Assembly (NCBI RefSeq): GCF_022760855.1
Contig: NZ_JAKTNR010000009.1
Coordinates: forward strand, 22,824-86,823
Length of the DNA: 64,000 nt
Direction: 5' to 3'
DNA from: Thermus albus
GTDB taxonomy: Bacteria; Deinococcota; Deinococci; Deinococcales; Thermaceae
Made by a program: the position numbers and the translations under genes. Below the pieces are notes generated by a model. That model made no database searches and was not told where the DNA came from. It worked only from the letters and a program-made list of their open reading frames with translations. Position 1 is the stretch's first letter. The number at the start of each line of letters is the position of its first letter. Positions 43,047-51,966 of the stretch are shown one piece after another.

Positions 43047-44006
43047 CTAATCCTCGCCCTTCAGGATGGCCTCAATCCGCTCCAGGGCTTCCCCTGGTAG
43101 GTCCACCCCGGCGGCTCCCAGGCTTTCTCGGATCTGTTCAGGCCGGGTGGCCCCGGTGATGGCGCTGCTGATTCCGGGAAGCCTTAACACCCAGGCCAGG
43201 GCCAGCTGGGTGCGGGTCAGGCCCAGCTCGTCCGCCACCGCCTTGAGCTTTAGCACCTTCTTGCGGTTTTCCTCCGTGAGGAAGCGCTCGGCGAACTGGG
43301 GGTAGCGGGCGAAGCGGCTTTCCGGCGGGATACCTTCATCGTACCGTCCGGTGAGCATCCCCATGGCCAGAGGGCTCCAGACCACCAGCCCCATGCCAAA
43401 GCGCTCCGCCTCAGGAAGGATCTCCCCTTCCACCCGTTCGCGGAAGAGCATGGAGTACTGGGGTTGTTCCACAATGGGCGGGTGGAGGCCGTTTTCCCGG
43501 GCAAAGGCCACCGCCTCAGCGATCCGGGCGGCGGGCCACTCCGAGGTACCCCAATAAAGGGCATACCCCTTCTCCACGATGGTGTGCATGGCGTAGACGA
43601 TTTCCTCCATGGGCACCTCGGGGTCATAGCGGTGGGCGAAGAAGAGGTCCACGTAGTCGGTCCTTAGGCGCTTTAAGCTTTGGGTGATGCTTTCCAGAAG
43701 GTGCTTGCGGCTTAGGCCCCGGTCGTTGGGATCCTCGGACATGGGCCAGTAGGCCTTGGTGGAGAGGACCAGGGTGTGCCGGGGAAACTCTGAGAGCACC
43801 TCCCCCATCACCTCCTCTGCCAGGCCCCGGGCATAGACATCAGCGTTGTCAAAGAAGTTGACCCCGCCCTCATAGGCGATCCTCACGATCTCCCGGATGG
43901 TTTCCTTGTCCTTCACCACATCCCCAAAGGTCACCCAGGCCCCCAGGGAGATCTCCGAAACCTTGAGGCCCCACTTGCCCAGCTTGCGGTAGCGCATCTC
44001 GCCCAT
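43047..44006 (-). CDS. Aldo/keto reductase, KCNAB/YghZ-like
   Basis: 319-aa NADPH-dependent TIM-barrel reductase. YRKLGKWGLKVSEISLGAW at the N-terminus and NFFDNADVYARGLAEEVMG supply the catalytic Asp and Tyr; LSTKAY the Lys; VDLFFAHRYDP the His. The C-terminal SSAITGATRPEQIRESL binds the coenzyme. It resembles potassium-channel beta-subunit-like reductases. Substrate unknown; probably detoxifies carbonyls. TAAACT (44016-44021) 9 nt upstream suggests a near-leaderless start. Confidence 0.93.
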   Translation of the reverse strand: MGEMRYRKLGKWGLKVSEISLGAWVTFGDVVKDKETIREIVRIAYEGGVNFFDNADVYARGLAEEVMGEVLSEFPRHTLVLSTKAYWPMSEDPNDRGLSRKHLLESITQSLKRLRTDYVDLFFAHRYDPEVPMEEIVYAMHTIVEKGYALYWGTSEWPAARIAEAVAFARENGLHPPIVEQPQYSMLFRERVEGEILPEAERFGMGLVVWSPLAMGMLTGRYDEGIPPESRFARYPQFAERFLTEENRKKVLKLKAVADELGLTRTQLALAWVLRLPGISSAITGATRPEQIRESLGAAGVDLPGEALERIEAILKGED

Positions 44007-44049
44007 GGCCCCCCGAGTTTACCCCTTGGGTCCGGCGGTGACCAGTGGG

Positions 44050-44256
44050 TCAGTCCTCCACCTCCAGCACCCCCCCGGGGGCCTGGAAGCCGATCCGCTT
44101 GTGGGTACCATCGCAGAAGGGCTTATTGGCTGAGCCTCCACAGCGGCAGAGGAAGACCTGGGACCTTTCCAAGACCTCTTCCTTTTCCCCTACCCGCACC
44201 CGAAAGCGCTTTCCCTCTAGCCGGATGGGGCCGTTCTCCAGGAACTCAAGCTTCAT
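44050..44256 (-). CDS. CDGSH iron-sulfur domain protein
   Basis: 68 aa, mitoNEET-like. CRCGGSANKPFCDGTH (37-52) supplies the three Cys and one His (37, 39, 48, 52) that hold a labile 2Fe-2S cluster. The family is linked to redox sensing and cluster transfer. Starts 6 nt after TAAAAT (44263-44268), hence probably leaderless. Confidence 0.95.
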   Translation of the reverse strand: MKLEFLENGPIRLEGKRFRVRVGEKEEVLERSQVFLCRCGGSANKPFCDGTHKRIGFQAPGGVLEVED

Positions 44257-44262
44257 AGCCCC

Positions 44263-44299
44263 ATTTTAGGCTCGCCATGCAGGGGTAAAGTGGTATACT
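44263..44299. promoter_or_regulatory. Divergent -10 boxes for the CDGSH and penicillin-acylase genes
   Basis: Minus TAAAAT (44263-44268) serves the CDGSH gene; plus TATACT (44294-44299) stands 10 nt before the ATG at 44310. Confidence 0.55.
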
Positions 44300-44309
44300 C
44301 GGTCTAACT

Positions 44310-46622
44310 ATGAAACGCCTCTTGCGGGTTTTAGCCTGGCTTCTGGGCCTGGCGGTTGCGGCCCTTGGCCTTTTGGCCTTGGGGGCCTACGTGACCTTGC
44401 GGGCTTCCTTGCCCCAGGTGGAAGGGCGTATGGCCCTAAAGGGCCTGGATGCCCCGGTGGAGGTGGGGCGGGATGGGCAAGGGGTGGTGCGCATCCGGGC
44501 CCAGAGCCTACAGGACCTCTTCTTTGCCCAAGGCTTTGTCCACGCCCAGGAGAGGCTTTGGCAGATGGAGTTTCAAAGGCGGGTGGGTCAGGGAAGGCTT
44601 TCCGAGGTGCTGGGGGAGGCCACCTTGGCCCAGGACCGTTTCTTACGGACCTGGGGCTTTTACCGGGCGGCCCAGGAGGCCTACGAGAGGCTTTACCCTG
44701 AGGAAAAAGCGGCGGTGGACGCCTATGTGGCTGGGGTGAACGCCTTCTTGCAAAGCGGGGCGCCCTTGCCCCCGGAGTTCCGCCTCCTTGCTTTCCGCCC
44801 CGAGCCCTGGACCGGTCCCGACGTCCTGGTCTGGGCCAAGATGATGAGCTTTGACCTCAGTGGGAACTGGGAGGAGGAGCTTATGCGCCATCGCCTCCTG
44901 GCCCGGGGGATCAGCCCGGAAAGGCTTCTTGAGCTTCTCCCCCCCTACCCCGAGGACGCCCCCACCATCCTCCAAAGCGAGGACCTAAGGCTTCCCCTGA
45001 AGCGGGAAGAGGCCCCGGCAGCCCTTCTCCAGATGGCCCCGCCCCGCTTTATGGAGGCCAGCAACAACTGGGTGGTGGCGGGAAGCCGCACGGTAACGGG
45101 AAAACCCCTCTTGGCCAACGATCCTCACCTGCGCCTGGGGGCGCCAAGCCTCTGGTTCCTCATGGCCCTGGAAGCCCCCGGTTACCGGGCCATGGGGGCC
45201 AGCCTCCCCGGGGTTTTGGGCATCGTCATCGGGCGGAATGAGCGCATCGCCTGGGGGGTGACCAACGTGGGGGCGGACGTGCAGGACCTCTACCTCCTGG
45301 AGGATGTGGAGGGCAAGGGGTACCGCTACAAGGGCCAGGTCCTTCCCTACCGGGTGCGGGAGGAGCGCATCCGGGTGAAGGGGGGTAGGGAGGAGACCCT
45401 GCGGGTGCGGGAAACCCTGTACGGTCCCGTGATCACCGACGCCCTGGAGGACCCCCCTAAGACCCCTATGGCCCTGCGCTGGGTGAGCCTGGATGCGGAG
45501 GACCATATCCTCATGGCCTATCTGGGGATCAACCGGGCGCGTAACTTTCAGGAGTTCGTGGCCGCTCTAGGCCACTACTCCGCCCCCAGCCAAAACTTCG
45601 TCTATGCCGATGTGGACGGGAATATCGGCTACATCGCCCCCGGGAAGTTCCCCATCCGCAAGGAGGGGCACACCGGGATGGTGCCGGTGCCGGGCAATGG
45701 GGCGTGGGACTGGCAGGGTTACCGCAGGCCGGAGGAGTGGCCCAAGGTGCTGAACCCGAAAGAAGGCTTCGTCGTCACCGCCAACAACAAGGTCACACCC
45801 GAGGGCTTCCCCTACGCCCTCACCTACGACTGGGCCGAGCCCTATCGGGCAGAGCGCATAAGGGAGCTCCTCCTGGCCAAGGAAAAGCTTTCTCCCGCCG
45901 ATATGCAGGCGGTTCAGCAGGACCAAAAAAGCCTGCTTTTCCGGGATTTCCGTCCCGTGTTGGAGCTTCTAAACCCCCTTTCCGAAAGGGGCCGGGCCTG
46001 GCGGGAAAGGCTTTTGGCCTGGGATGGGGTGATGGGCCAGAACTCGGAGGAGGCCCTGGTCTTCGCCCTCTGGTACACGGAGCTCACCCGTCTGCCCGCC
46101 CAGGAGGTGGGGGAAGCCTTTTGGGATGAGCCCCGATATCTCCTGAAGGCGCTTAAGGAGGGGGACAAGAACTGCGACCAGCCGGAAACCGAGTACCGGG
46201 AATCCTGCCTGGATGTTGCCGCCTTGGCCTTGGAAAGGGCTTTGGAGAGGAAGGAGGGCCTAAAGGTGCGCTCCTGGGGGGCGGTGCACCGGGCGGTCTT
46301 CCCCCACGCGGTCCTCACCCATACCCCCTTGAGGCGCCTCACGGACCGGGTGGTGCCCTTTGGCGGGGACCGGTACACGGTGAACGTGGGCCCCTTTGAT
46401 CCCAAGACCCTCCTCATGAGCCACGGGCCCAGCTACCGCCAGATCGTGGACCTCAATGACCTCGAGGCCTCCCTCTTCGTCCACCCCATGGGCCAAAGTG
46501 GGCACTTTTTGTCCACTCACTACGGGGATCTCCTGCCCCTATGGGCAAAGGGGGAATACCTCCCCATGGCTTTTACCCCCCCGGGCCGGGAAAAGGTTTT
46601 GCTGTTGGAGCCTGGGCGCTAG
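44310..46622 (+). CDS. Penicillin acylase family (S45) hydrolase
   Basis: 770-aa precursor of an N-terminal-nucleophile hydrolase. An N-terminal signal/anchor (about 5-30), an alpha-chain region (about 45-235), a spacer, then MEASNNWVVAG, where Ser251 should become the N-terminal nucleophile of the beta chain after autocleavage. NDPHLRLGAPSLWF, GVTNVGADVQDLYL and the late NVGPFDPKTLLMSHGPSYRQIVDL support the family. Members cut amides of penicillins or of acyl-homoserine lactones; the natural substrate in Thermus is unknown. The exported enzyme would act outside the inner membrane. Overlaps the convergent CBS-GGDEF gene by 50 bp. Confidence 0.93.
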   Translation: MKRLLRVLAWLLGLAVAALGLLALGAYVTLRASLPQVEGRMALKGLDAPVEVGRDGQGVVRIRAQSLQDLFFAQGFVHAQERLWQMEFQRRVGQGRLSEVLGEATLAQDRFLRTWGFYRAAQEAYERLYPEEKAAVDAYVAGVNAFLQSGAPLPPEFRLLAFRPEPWTGPDVLVWAKMMSFDLSGNWEEELMRHRLLARGISPERLLELLPPYPEDAPTILQSEDLRLPLKREEAPAALLQMAPPRFMEASNNWVVAGSRTVTGKPLLANDPHLRLGAPSLWFLMALEAPGYRAMGASLPGVLGIVIGRNERIAWGVTNVGADVQDLYLLEDVEGKGYRYKGQVLPYRVREERIRVKGGREETLRVRETLYGPVITDALEDPPKTPMALRWVSLDAEDHILMAYLGINRARNFQEFVAALGHYSAPSQNFVYADVDGNIGYIAPGKFPIRKEGHTGMVPVPGNGAWDWQGYRRPEEWPKVLNPKEGFVVTANNKVTPEGFPYALTYDWAEPYRAERIRELLLAKEKLSPADMQAVQQDQKSLLFRDFRPVLELLNPLSERGRAWRERLLAWDGVMGQNSEEALVFALWYTELTRLPAQEVGEAFWDEPRYLLKALKEGDKNCDQPETEYRESCLDVAALALERALERKEGLKVRSWGAVHRAVFPHAVLTHTPLRRLTDRVVPFGGDRYTVNVGPFDPKTLLMSHGPSYRQIVDLNDLEASLFVHPMGQSGHFLSTHYGDLLPLWAKGEYLPMAFTPPGREKVLLLEPGR

Positions 46623-47460
46623 CTGGATTCACCTCTTCTCCTAAGGCCAGCTTTTCCGGACGGCTCTTGGCCAGGGTGGAGGCCAGGCTGGCCATGCGGA
46701 TGAGGTCGTCGGCGGTGGCCCTGGGATTTCCTAGCCGTTTCCTCCGCCGCCTTCCCCCGGCCACGCCTAGGGAAAAACCCACCCTTTTTTCCTCCACCAG
46801 AATGGTAAGTTTTAGAAGCTCAGGAAGGTGGGGAAGGACCTGGGTGCGAGGCCGGGGAAAGATTAGGGCGAACTCGTCCCCAGCATAGCGGTAAGCCTCT
46901 CCCCTGTGTTTTTGGGCGAAAGCCGTGAGCTTACTGGCTATCTCTCTCAAGGCTTGATCGCCTGCGGTGTGGCCCAGCTCCTTGTTAAGTAGGCCGAAAT
47001 CGTCGAGGTCCACGAACACCAGCGTGGGGTCTATCCCTTTCTCTAAGAGGCGTTCCAGATGGCCCCGCAGGAAGTCGGCCCGGGGCAGGCCCGTGAGGGG
47101 ATCAAAACCTTGGCCGAGGGCGAAAGCCAAAGCGCGCTTGGTAAGGATACCTAGAAGGCGGCCTTCCTCCACGACCAAAAGCCTTTCCACGCCTTGCTGT
47201 TGCATGATGGTATGGGCCTCGAGAAGGTTGGCCTTCGGTGAGATGGACAAGGTGGGGCCTCGGAGGACATCCATCACGACCCGGTTGGGATGGACTCCCC
47301 TGAGGTCCCGGCTGGTGACCACACCCAACAAGGTACCGTCCTCTAAAACCAGAAGGCTTCCAATCTTATGCCGGGCCATGAGGTTGGCCGCCTCCCGCAC
47401 GCTGGACCACGGGTCTATCGTCACCAGGATTGAGGTCATCACCTCTTTGACCTGGACCAT
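46573..47460 (-). CDS. CBS-pair plus GGDEF protein (putative diguanylate cyclase)
   Basis: 295 aa. Two CBS motifs (about 5-58 and 68-120; VKEVMTSILVTIDPWSSVREAANLM, VTSRDLRG, ILTKRALA) are followed by a GGDEF domain (about 123-270; DPLTGLPRADFL, VFVDLDDFGLLNKELGHTAGDQAL, RYAGDEFALIF). The active loop is AGDEF instead of GGDEF, a variant still found in active cyclases. CBS pairs bind adenosyl ligands, so c-di-GMP output may respond to energy charge or S-adenosylmethionine (inference). ATG chosen at 47460; TAGAAT (47472-47477) lies 11 nt upstream. The C-terminal tail past 275 is Pro/Ala-rich and runs into the penicillin-acylase gene. Confidence 0.9.
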   Translation of the reverse strand: MVQVKEVMTSILVTIDPWSSVREAANLMARHKIGSLLVLEDGTLLGVVTSRDLRGVHPNRVVMDVLRGPTLSISPKANLLEAHTIMQQQGVERLLVVEEGRLLGILTKRALAFALGQGFDPLTGLPRADFLRGHLERLLEKGIDPTLVFVDLDDFGLLNKELGHTAGDQALREIASKLTAFAQKHRGEAYRYAGDEFALIFPRPRTQVLPHLPELLKLTILVEEKRVGFSLGVAGGRRRRKRLGNPRATADDLIRMASLASTLAKSRPEKLALGEEVNPASAQAPTAKPFPGPGG

Positions 47461-47469
47461 GGCCAAGGA

Positions 47470-47829
47470 TCATTCTAGCCGGACGGTTCGCGCAGCATGC
47501 AATATAACCTCTACTTGAACCCTCACCACCAGATCCTCGTGGATAAGGGGGGCAAGTTCTTCTAAAAGGAGTTCCGGCAAAACCTCTGGAGTCAGGGATT
47601 GGAGTATTGTTTTTCTTATCAAAATGGCCTCTACGGGTGCCCCCGAGATCCGAATAAGCTCGAATTGTCCTGGGGCCATGCTGTCGGCCATGCGTTTGGC
47701 GGCCTCCGGGCCAATGGGTGCCTGGCGTCCAATGAGGAGGGCATCCCAGAGGGGTGGAATTTCGAAAACCTGGCCGCTTAACCGAACCTCCAGCTGTTTC
47801 TTGGAAGTAGATTCACGCTTCTTGGCCAT
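47470..47829 (-). CDS. Protein of unknown function, C-terminally hydrophobic-acidic
   Basis: 119 aa. A basic N-terminus (MAKKRESTSKKQ) is followed by strands (LEVRLSGQVFEIPPLWDALLIG) and helices (LPELLLEELAPLIHEDLVVRVQVEVIL). I recognise no family. TAAAAT (47837-47842) stands 7 nt before the ATG, giving a leaderless start just downstream of the protease gene. AT content is a little higher than in its neighbours, as in the CBS-GGDEF gene after it. Confidence 0.65.
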   Translation of the reverse strand: MAKKRESTSKKQLEVRLSGQVFEIPPLWDALLIGRQAPIGPEAAKRMADSMAPGQFELIRISGAPVEAILIRKTILQSLTPEVLPELLLEELAPLIHEDLVVRVQVEVILHAARTVRLE

Positions 47830-47842
47830 AGACCCCATTTTA

Positions 47843-49936
47843 CTAGGGAGGGTTTTCCTCCCCATTCTCCATCTTTCGGAATGCCCCCAATACCTCCCGA
47901 ACCCTATCGTGGACCCAGTAGGCCTTGCGACCAAAGATAAGTTCTATGGCCTCGTCCACCCCTTCCACCGCATAGAGGTGGAAGCGCCCTTTCTCCACCG
48001 CTTCCACCACCTCCTTGCGGAGGGTGAGGTGGGGAAGGTTGGCTTTGGGAAGGACTACCCCTTGGGTTCCTGTAAGCCCTAAGGTCTGGCATACCCGGAA
48101 GAACCCCTCCACCTTCTCCGCCACCCGGCCCACGGCCAGAACCTTTCCTGTCTGGTCCAGGCTGCCGGTGACCGCCAGGTCCTGCCTTAAGGGAAGGCCG
48201 GATATGGCGGAGAGGACTGCAAGAAGCTCCGCGAGTCCCGCCGAATCCCCTTCAATGCCCCCATAGCTTTGCTCAAAGACCAGGCTCACCGTGGCGGAAA
48301 GAGCCCCCAGGCTGGCATAGGTTCCCCGCAGGTAACCCGCCAGGGTGAGGACCGCCTTGTGGAAGACCTGGCCCCCCAGGCCCACCTCCCGGTCTATGGA
48401 GAGGATCCCTTCCCGTCCCGGGCCCGCCTGGGCGGTGATGCGCACCGGCCGCCCCTGGGGCAGGGGGCCTTCCACCACCACCAGGCCGTTGATCTCTCCG
48501 ATCCGCATCCCCTGGACCTCCAGGGCCACCACCCCCTCCTCCAGGTCCTTGAGGTAGAGCTCCTCCTCGAGGCCAAACCGCTCTTCCCGGGTCCGGATGG
48601 CTTCCTCCACCGCTGGGCGGTCCAGGGGACGGCGGAAGGCCTGGGCTTCCTGGGCCAGGTCCAAAAGGCGGTAAAGCCGGGCATCCAGCCTCTCCTTGTG
48701 CCCCGCCCAGCGCCGGGCCTCGTCGGCCAGGGCGGAGAGACCCTCGGGGGTCAGGGCCACCCCTTGGGCCTCTAAAAATCCCCCCAGGTAGGCCACGTTC
48801 TCCTCCGTATAGGGGATCTCCGGGCTGAACTCCACACGGAAGGGGAAGAGCTCCAAAAACTCCTCGTCTTCCTCCAAAAAGGCCATCACCTCAGGGGGGC
48901 CCACCAAAAACACCTGGGCCTTGAGGGGGGCGGGCTTGAGGCGGGGGCCCTTGACCTCGGGCCTGGGGGCTAAGGGTTCCACCTCCTTGGTGGCCAGGGC
49001 CCGCTTCAAAAGGGTATAGCTCCCCAGCTCCCACACCCGGTGGGCCTCGAGGACCAACACCCCCCCCGTGGCCCGGTGCAGAGCTCCGGGGCGCAAAAGC
49101 CCCAGGTGGGTGGAGAGGTGGCCCTCTTGCATCTCGTACTCCAGGTGGCCGAAAAGCCTTTCCGGACTGGGGTTAGGCTCGTAGACCACCCGGCTTCCCC
49201 CCTCCACCAGAAGGCGGGGTAGGAGCCTTTCTAGGGCCGGGGTTTCCTCGAGGGCCGCCGCCCGCAGGAGGGTTTCCGTGATCCAGTCCAGGTACCGTCC
49301 CGCCTGGGGAAAGCGCCCTTTCAACTCCAGGGCCTTGGGCAGGAGGAAGCGCTCGGCAAAACCCCGCCTCAAGGCGGCCACCTCCGCCTCCGCCCGTTGC
49401 CGCACGTCCACGTAGGCCAAGACGGTTTCCTCCAGCTTGGCGGAAAGCTCCGGGGGCAAGGGACCCTTGCCCGAAAGCCTCAGGCCTTCTTCGCCTTCCA
49501 AAAGGGCAAACCCATAACCCTCCGCCTCCTGGGCCAGGGCCTTCAGGAGGGCCTCGGCCTCCTTCTCGTAGCGGGCCTCCACCAGGCTTTTGGCGTAGAG
49601 GAAGCCCTTTTCCCGGAAGAGGGCGGGAGTGAACTCGGAAAGGAGGGCCTCCACCCCTTCCACCAGAGCCCGGCCCTGGCCCTCCGGGAGGAGAAGGGGA
49701 AAGGCCTCCTCCCCCAAGGGCAGGTAGACCAGTTCTTCCTTGGGAAAGGTGCGCTCTTCCAAGAGGGCGAGGAGGCGTTTCCTTTTGCCTAGACCGCTTG
49801 GCCCCACCAAATAGCCGTGCCCCCCCTGGCGGAAGGCGGCCTCGAGGGCCTTTAGAGCCCGCTCCTGGCCGAAGAAGAGGGGCGCAGGCTTAGGATGTAT
49901 GGGCGGGGTGAACCAGCGCAAGGGGAAGACCCGCAT
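47843..49936 (-). CDS. LonC-like protease with degenerate AAA+ domain
   Basis: 697 aa, matching the length and layout of the LonC family described in Meiothermus: an AAA-like N-terminal part containing a long helical insertion (about 100-260), then a Lon protease domain. The P-loop GPSGLGKR (45-52) has Arg in place of Ser/Thr and no convincing Walker B follows, so ATP hydrolysis is unlikely. The catalytic Ser-Lys dyad is intact: GIEGDSAG (Ser565) and GRVAEKVEGF (Lys608), 43 residues apart as in Lon. Probably degrades unfolded proteins without ATP. TATAGT 8 nt before the ATG (49945-49950) indicates a leaderless start; divergent from glgC. Confidence 0.9.
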   Translation of the reverse strand: MRVFPLRWFTPPIHPKPAPLFFGQERALKALEAAFRQGGHGYLVGPSGLGKRKRLLALLEERTFPKEELVYLPLGEEAFPLLLPEGQGRALVEGVEALLSEFTPALFREKGFLYAKSLVEARYEKEAEALLKALAQEAEGYGFALLEGEEGLRLSGKGPLPPELSAKLEETVLAYVDVRQRAEAEVAALRRGFAERFLLPKALELKGRFPQAGRYLDWITETLLRAAALEETPALERLLPRLLVEGGSRVVYEPNPSPERLFGHLEYEMQEGHLSTHLGLLRPGALHRATGGVLVLEAHRVWELGSYTLLKRALATKEVEPLAPRPEVKGPRLKPAPLKAQVFLVGPPEVMAFLEEDEEFLELFPFRVEFSPEIPYTEENVAYLGGFLEAQGVALTPEGLSALADEARRWAGHKERLDARLYRLLDLAQEAQAFRRPLDRPAVEEAIRTREERFGLEEELYLKDLEEGVVALEVQGMRIGEINGLVVVEGPLPQGRPVRITAQAGPGREGILSIDREVGLGGQVFHKAVLTLAGYLRGTYASLGALSATVSLVFEQSYGGIEGDSAGLAELLAVLSAISGLPLRQDLAVTGSLDQTGKVLAVGRVAEKVEGFFRVCQTLGLTGTQGVVLPKANLPHLTLRKEVVEAVEKGRFHLYAVEGVDEAIELIFGRKAYWVHDRVREVLGAFRKMENGEENPP

Positions 49937-49944
49937 CGGGCTTC

Positions 49945-50000
49945 ACTATACCCGGACGTTTGCCCCCGGGCTTTGGGGTAAACTGGCGGGCAAAGGAGGG
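49945..50000. promoter_or_regulatory. Divergent promoters of the LonC-like gene and glgC
   Basis: Minus TATAGT (49945-49950) for the protease. Plus TAAACT (49979-49984) for glgC, followed by the SD AAGGAGGG (49993-50000) 5 nt before the ATG; glgC is thus led by a short 5' UTR, not leaderless. Confidence 0.6.
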
Positions 50001-50005
50001 ATTCC

Positions 50006-51250
50006 ATGGTGAAGGTGGAGGTTTTGGGGATGATCCTGGCGGGGGGGCAGGGAAGCCGCCTTTATCCCCTTACCGCCAAGCGGGCCAAGCCGGCGGTGCC
50101 CTTCGGGGCCAAGTACCGCATTATTGATTTCGTTCTTAATAACTTCGTGAACTCCGGGATCTACTCCATCTACGTGCTCACCCAGTTCAAGGCCCAGTCC
50201 CTCACCGAACACATCCAGCGCTACTGGCGCTTCGGGGCTTTTTTGGAGGACCACTTCATCCTTTTGGTGCCTGCCCAGATGTACCGCTATGAGGAGTTGG
50301 GCCCCGTGTGGTACCGGGGCACCGCCGACGCCATATACCAAAATCTCCACCTGGTGCATAACCACGCCCCGGAGGCGGTGGCCATCTTCGGGGGGGACCA
50401 CATCTTCAAGATGAACATCCGCCACATGGTGGAGTACCACTACGAAAAACGCGCCGACATTACCATCGCCGCCTATCCCGTGCCGGTGGGGGAGGCTAGC
50501 CGCTTCGGGGTGTTGCAGGTGGACGAGGACTGGCGCATCACCGAGTTCCAGGAGAAGCCCAAAAGCCCCAAGCCCCTACCCAACAAGCCCCACCTGGCCC
50601 TGGCCTCCATGGGCAACTACATCTTCCGTACCGAGGCCCTCTTTGAGCTCTTAGAGGCCGATGCCAAGGAGGCCGCCTCCAGCCACGACTTTGGCAAGGA
50701 TGTGATCCCCAGGGCCCTCAAGGAGGGGTATAGGGTCTTTGCCTATGATTTCCACCGCAACCCCATCCCCGGCCAGGAGGGTCCCAACCTGTACTGGCGG
50801 GATGTGGGCACCCTGGACGCCTACTTTGAGGCCAGCATGGACCTGGTCAAGGTCATTCCCGAGTTTGACCTCTTCAACCCCGAATGGCCCCTAAGGACCG
50901 CCGACCTCTTCAGCCCCCCTGCCAAGTTCGTGCACGAAACGGGGGAGCGGGTGGGCCGGGCGCTGAACAGCCTTCTGGCCGGGGGCGTCATCGTGAGTGG
51001 GGGCACGGTGCGGGAGTCGGTCCTCTTCCGCCGGGTGCGGGTGAACTCCTACAGCCTGGTGGAGCGCTCCGTCCTCTTTGACGACGTGGAGGTGGGCCGC
51101 TACTGCAAGATCCGCAACGCCATCATTGACAAGGACGTGAAGATCCCTCCCCATACCGAGATCGGCTATGAACTCGAGGCCGACCGTGGCCGGGGCTTCA
51201 CCGTGACCCCCGAAGGGGTGGTGGTGGTACCCAAGGGGTACCGCTTCTAG
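50006..51250 (+). CDS. glgC: Glucose-1-phosphate adenylyltransferase
   Basis: 414 aa. Makes ADP-glucose for glycogen. [33 protein letters not shown] (10-42) is the nucleotide-binding and activator region; [18 protein letters not shown] (metal Asp), [16 protein letters not shown] and FQEKPKSP (sugar-phosphate Lys) follow; the C-terminal left-handed beta helix includes [32 protein letters not shown]. glgA lies 1.9 kb downstream on the same strand, separated by three other genes. Confidence 0.97.
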   Translation: MVKVEVLGMILAGGQGSRLYPLTAKRAKPAVPFGAKYRIIDFVLNNFVNSGIYSIYVLTQFKAQSLTEHIQRYWRFGAFLEDHFILLVPAQMYRYEELGPVWYRGTADAIYQNLHLVHNHAPEAVAIFGGDHIFKMNIRHMVEYHYEKRADITIAAYPVPVGEASRFGVLQVDEDWRITEFQEKPKSPKPLPNKPHLALASMGNYIFRTEALFELLEADAKEAASSHDFGKDVIPRALKEGYRVFAYDFHRNPIPGQEGPNLYWRDVGTLDAYFEASMDLVKVIPEFDLFNPEWPLRTADLFSPPAKFVHETGERVGRALNSLLAGGVIVSGGTVRESVLFRRVRVNSYSLVERSVLFDDVEVGRYCKIRNAIIDKDVKIPPHTEIGYELEADRGRGFTVTPEGVVVVPKGYRF

Positions 51251-51252
51251 CC

Positions 51253-51939
51253 ATGGAGAAGCATCCGGGTAAGCTTTTCTACCGCCTTACCCGTCTCACC
51301 CAGGGGGAGGAGCTTCCCCTAAAGCGAAAGCCCAAGGCCAAGGTCTACGCCAATCCCCTAGAGACCCAGGCCCTGCCCCCCTTCCGGGAGGAAGGCGGCC
51401 CTCCCTTGTTCCGGGTCTTGTCCCAGCTTAAGCCTTTCCTGCCCGAGGTGGGCTCGGCCCTGACCCTAAAGGACCTCTCCCAGGTGCTTTACCCCCTGGC
51501 GGAGCGCTCGGGAAGGCGGGGTTTTCCCTCCGCGGGGGAGGCTTACCCCTTGGAGGTGTATTTGGTGGTGCGCCGGGTGGAGGGGGTGTTCCCTGGGGTG
51601 TACCATTACTTCCCCAAGGAACACCAGCTCTTCCAGATTGCCGCCAAGGTGGAGGAGGTCTCCTGGTCGGAGGCGCTTTTGGAGCTGGATTTGGGGAAGG
51701 CGGCGGCCCTTTTAGTCTTCACCTTGGTGCCGGAGCGGAGCGAGGCTTTGTTTGGGCTAAGGGGGTACCGGTATGCTCTTTTGGAGGCGGGCTATGCTGC
51801 GGGCCTGGTCCTCTTGGCGGCGGTGGGCCAGGGTTTGGCCGCCTACCCGGCGGAAACCTTTTATGATGAGAGCGTGGCCCGGCTCTTGCGGCTTCCGGAA
51901 GGGGAGTATCCTGGAGCGGTGGTGATTCTGGGGCGTTAG
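51253..51939 (+). CDS. SagB/ThcOx-type nitroreductase-family flavoprotein
   Basis: 228 aa. An FMN nitroreductase-fold protein of the SagB group, whose best-known members oxidise azolines in modified peptides; many are standalone and unassigned. FPSAGEAYPLEVYLVV (the Arg/Ser-rich FMN-binding start), GVYHYFPKEHQL, RYALLEAGYAAGLVLLAAVGQGLAAYP and DESVARLLRLPEGEYPGAVVILGR are typical. No cyclodehydratase or precursor peptide is visible nearby, so peptide modification is not supported. Starts 2 bp after the glgC stop, so it is expressed with glycogen synthesis. Confidence 0.83.
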   Translation: MEKHPGKLFYRLTRLTQGEELPLKRKPKAKVYANPLETQALPPFREEGGPPLFRVLSQLKPFLPEVGSALTLKDLSQVLYPLAERSGRRGFPSAGEAYPLEVYLVVRRVEGVFPGVYHYFPKEHQLFQIAAKVEEVSWSEALLELDLGKAAALLVFTLVPERSEALFGLRGYRYALLEAGYAAGLVLLAAVGQGLAAYPAETFYDESVARLLRLPEGEYPGAVVILGR

Positions 51940-51966
51940 GATTAACGGGGTATTTAGGAAGGCATT

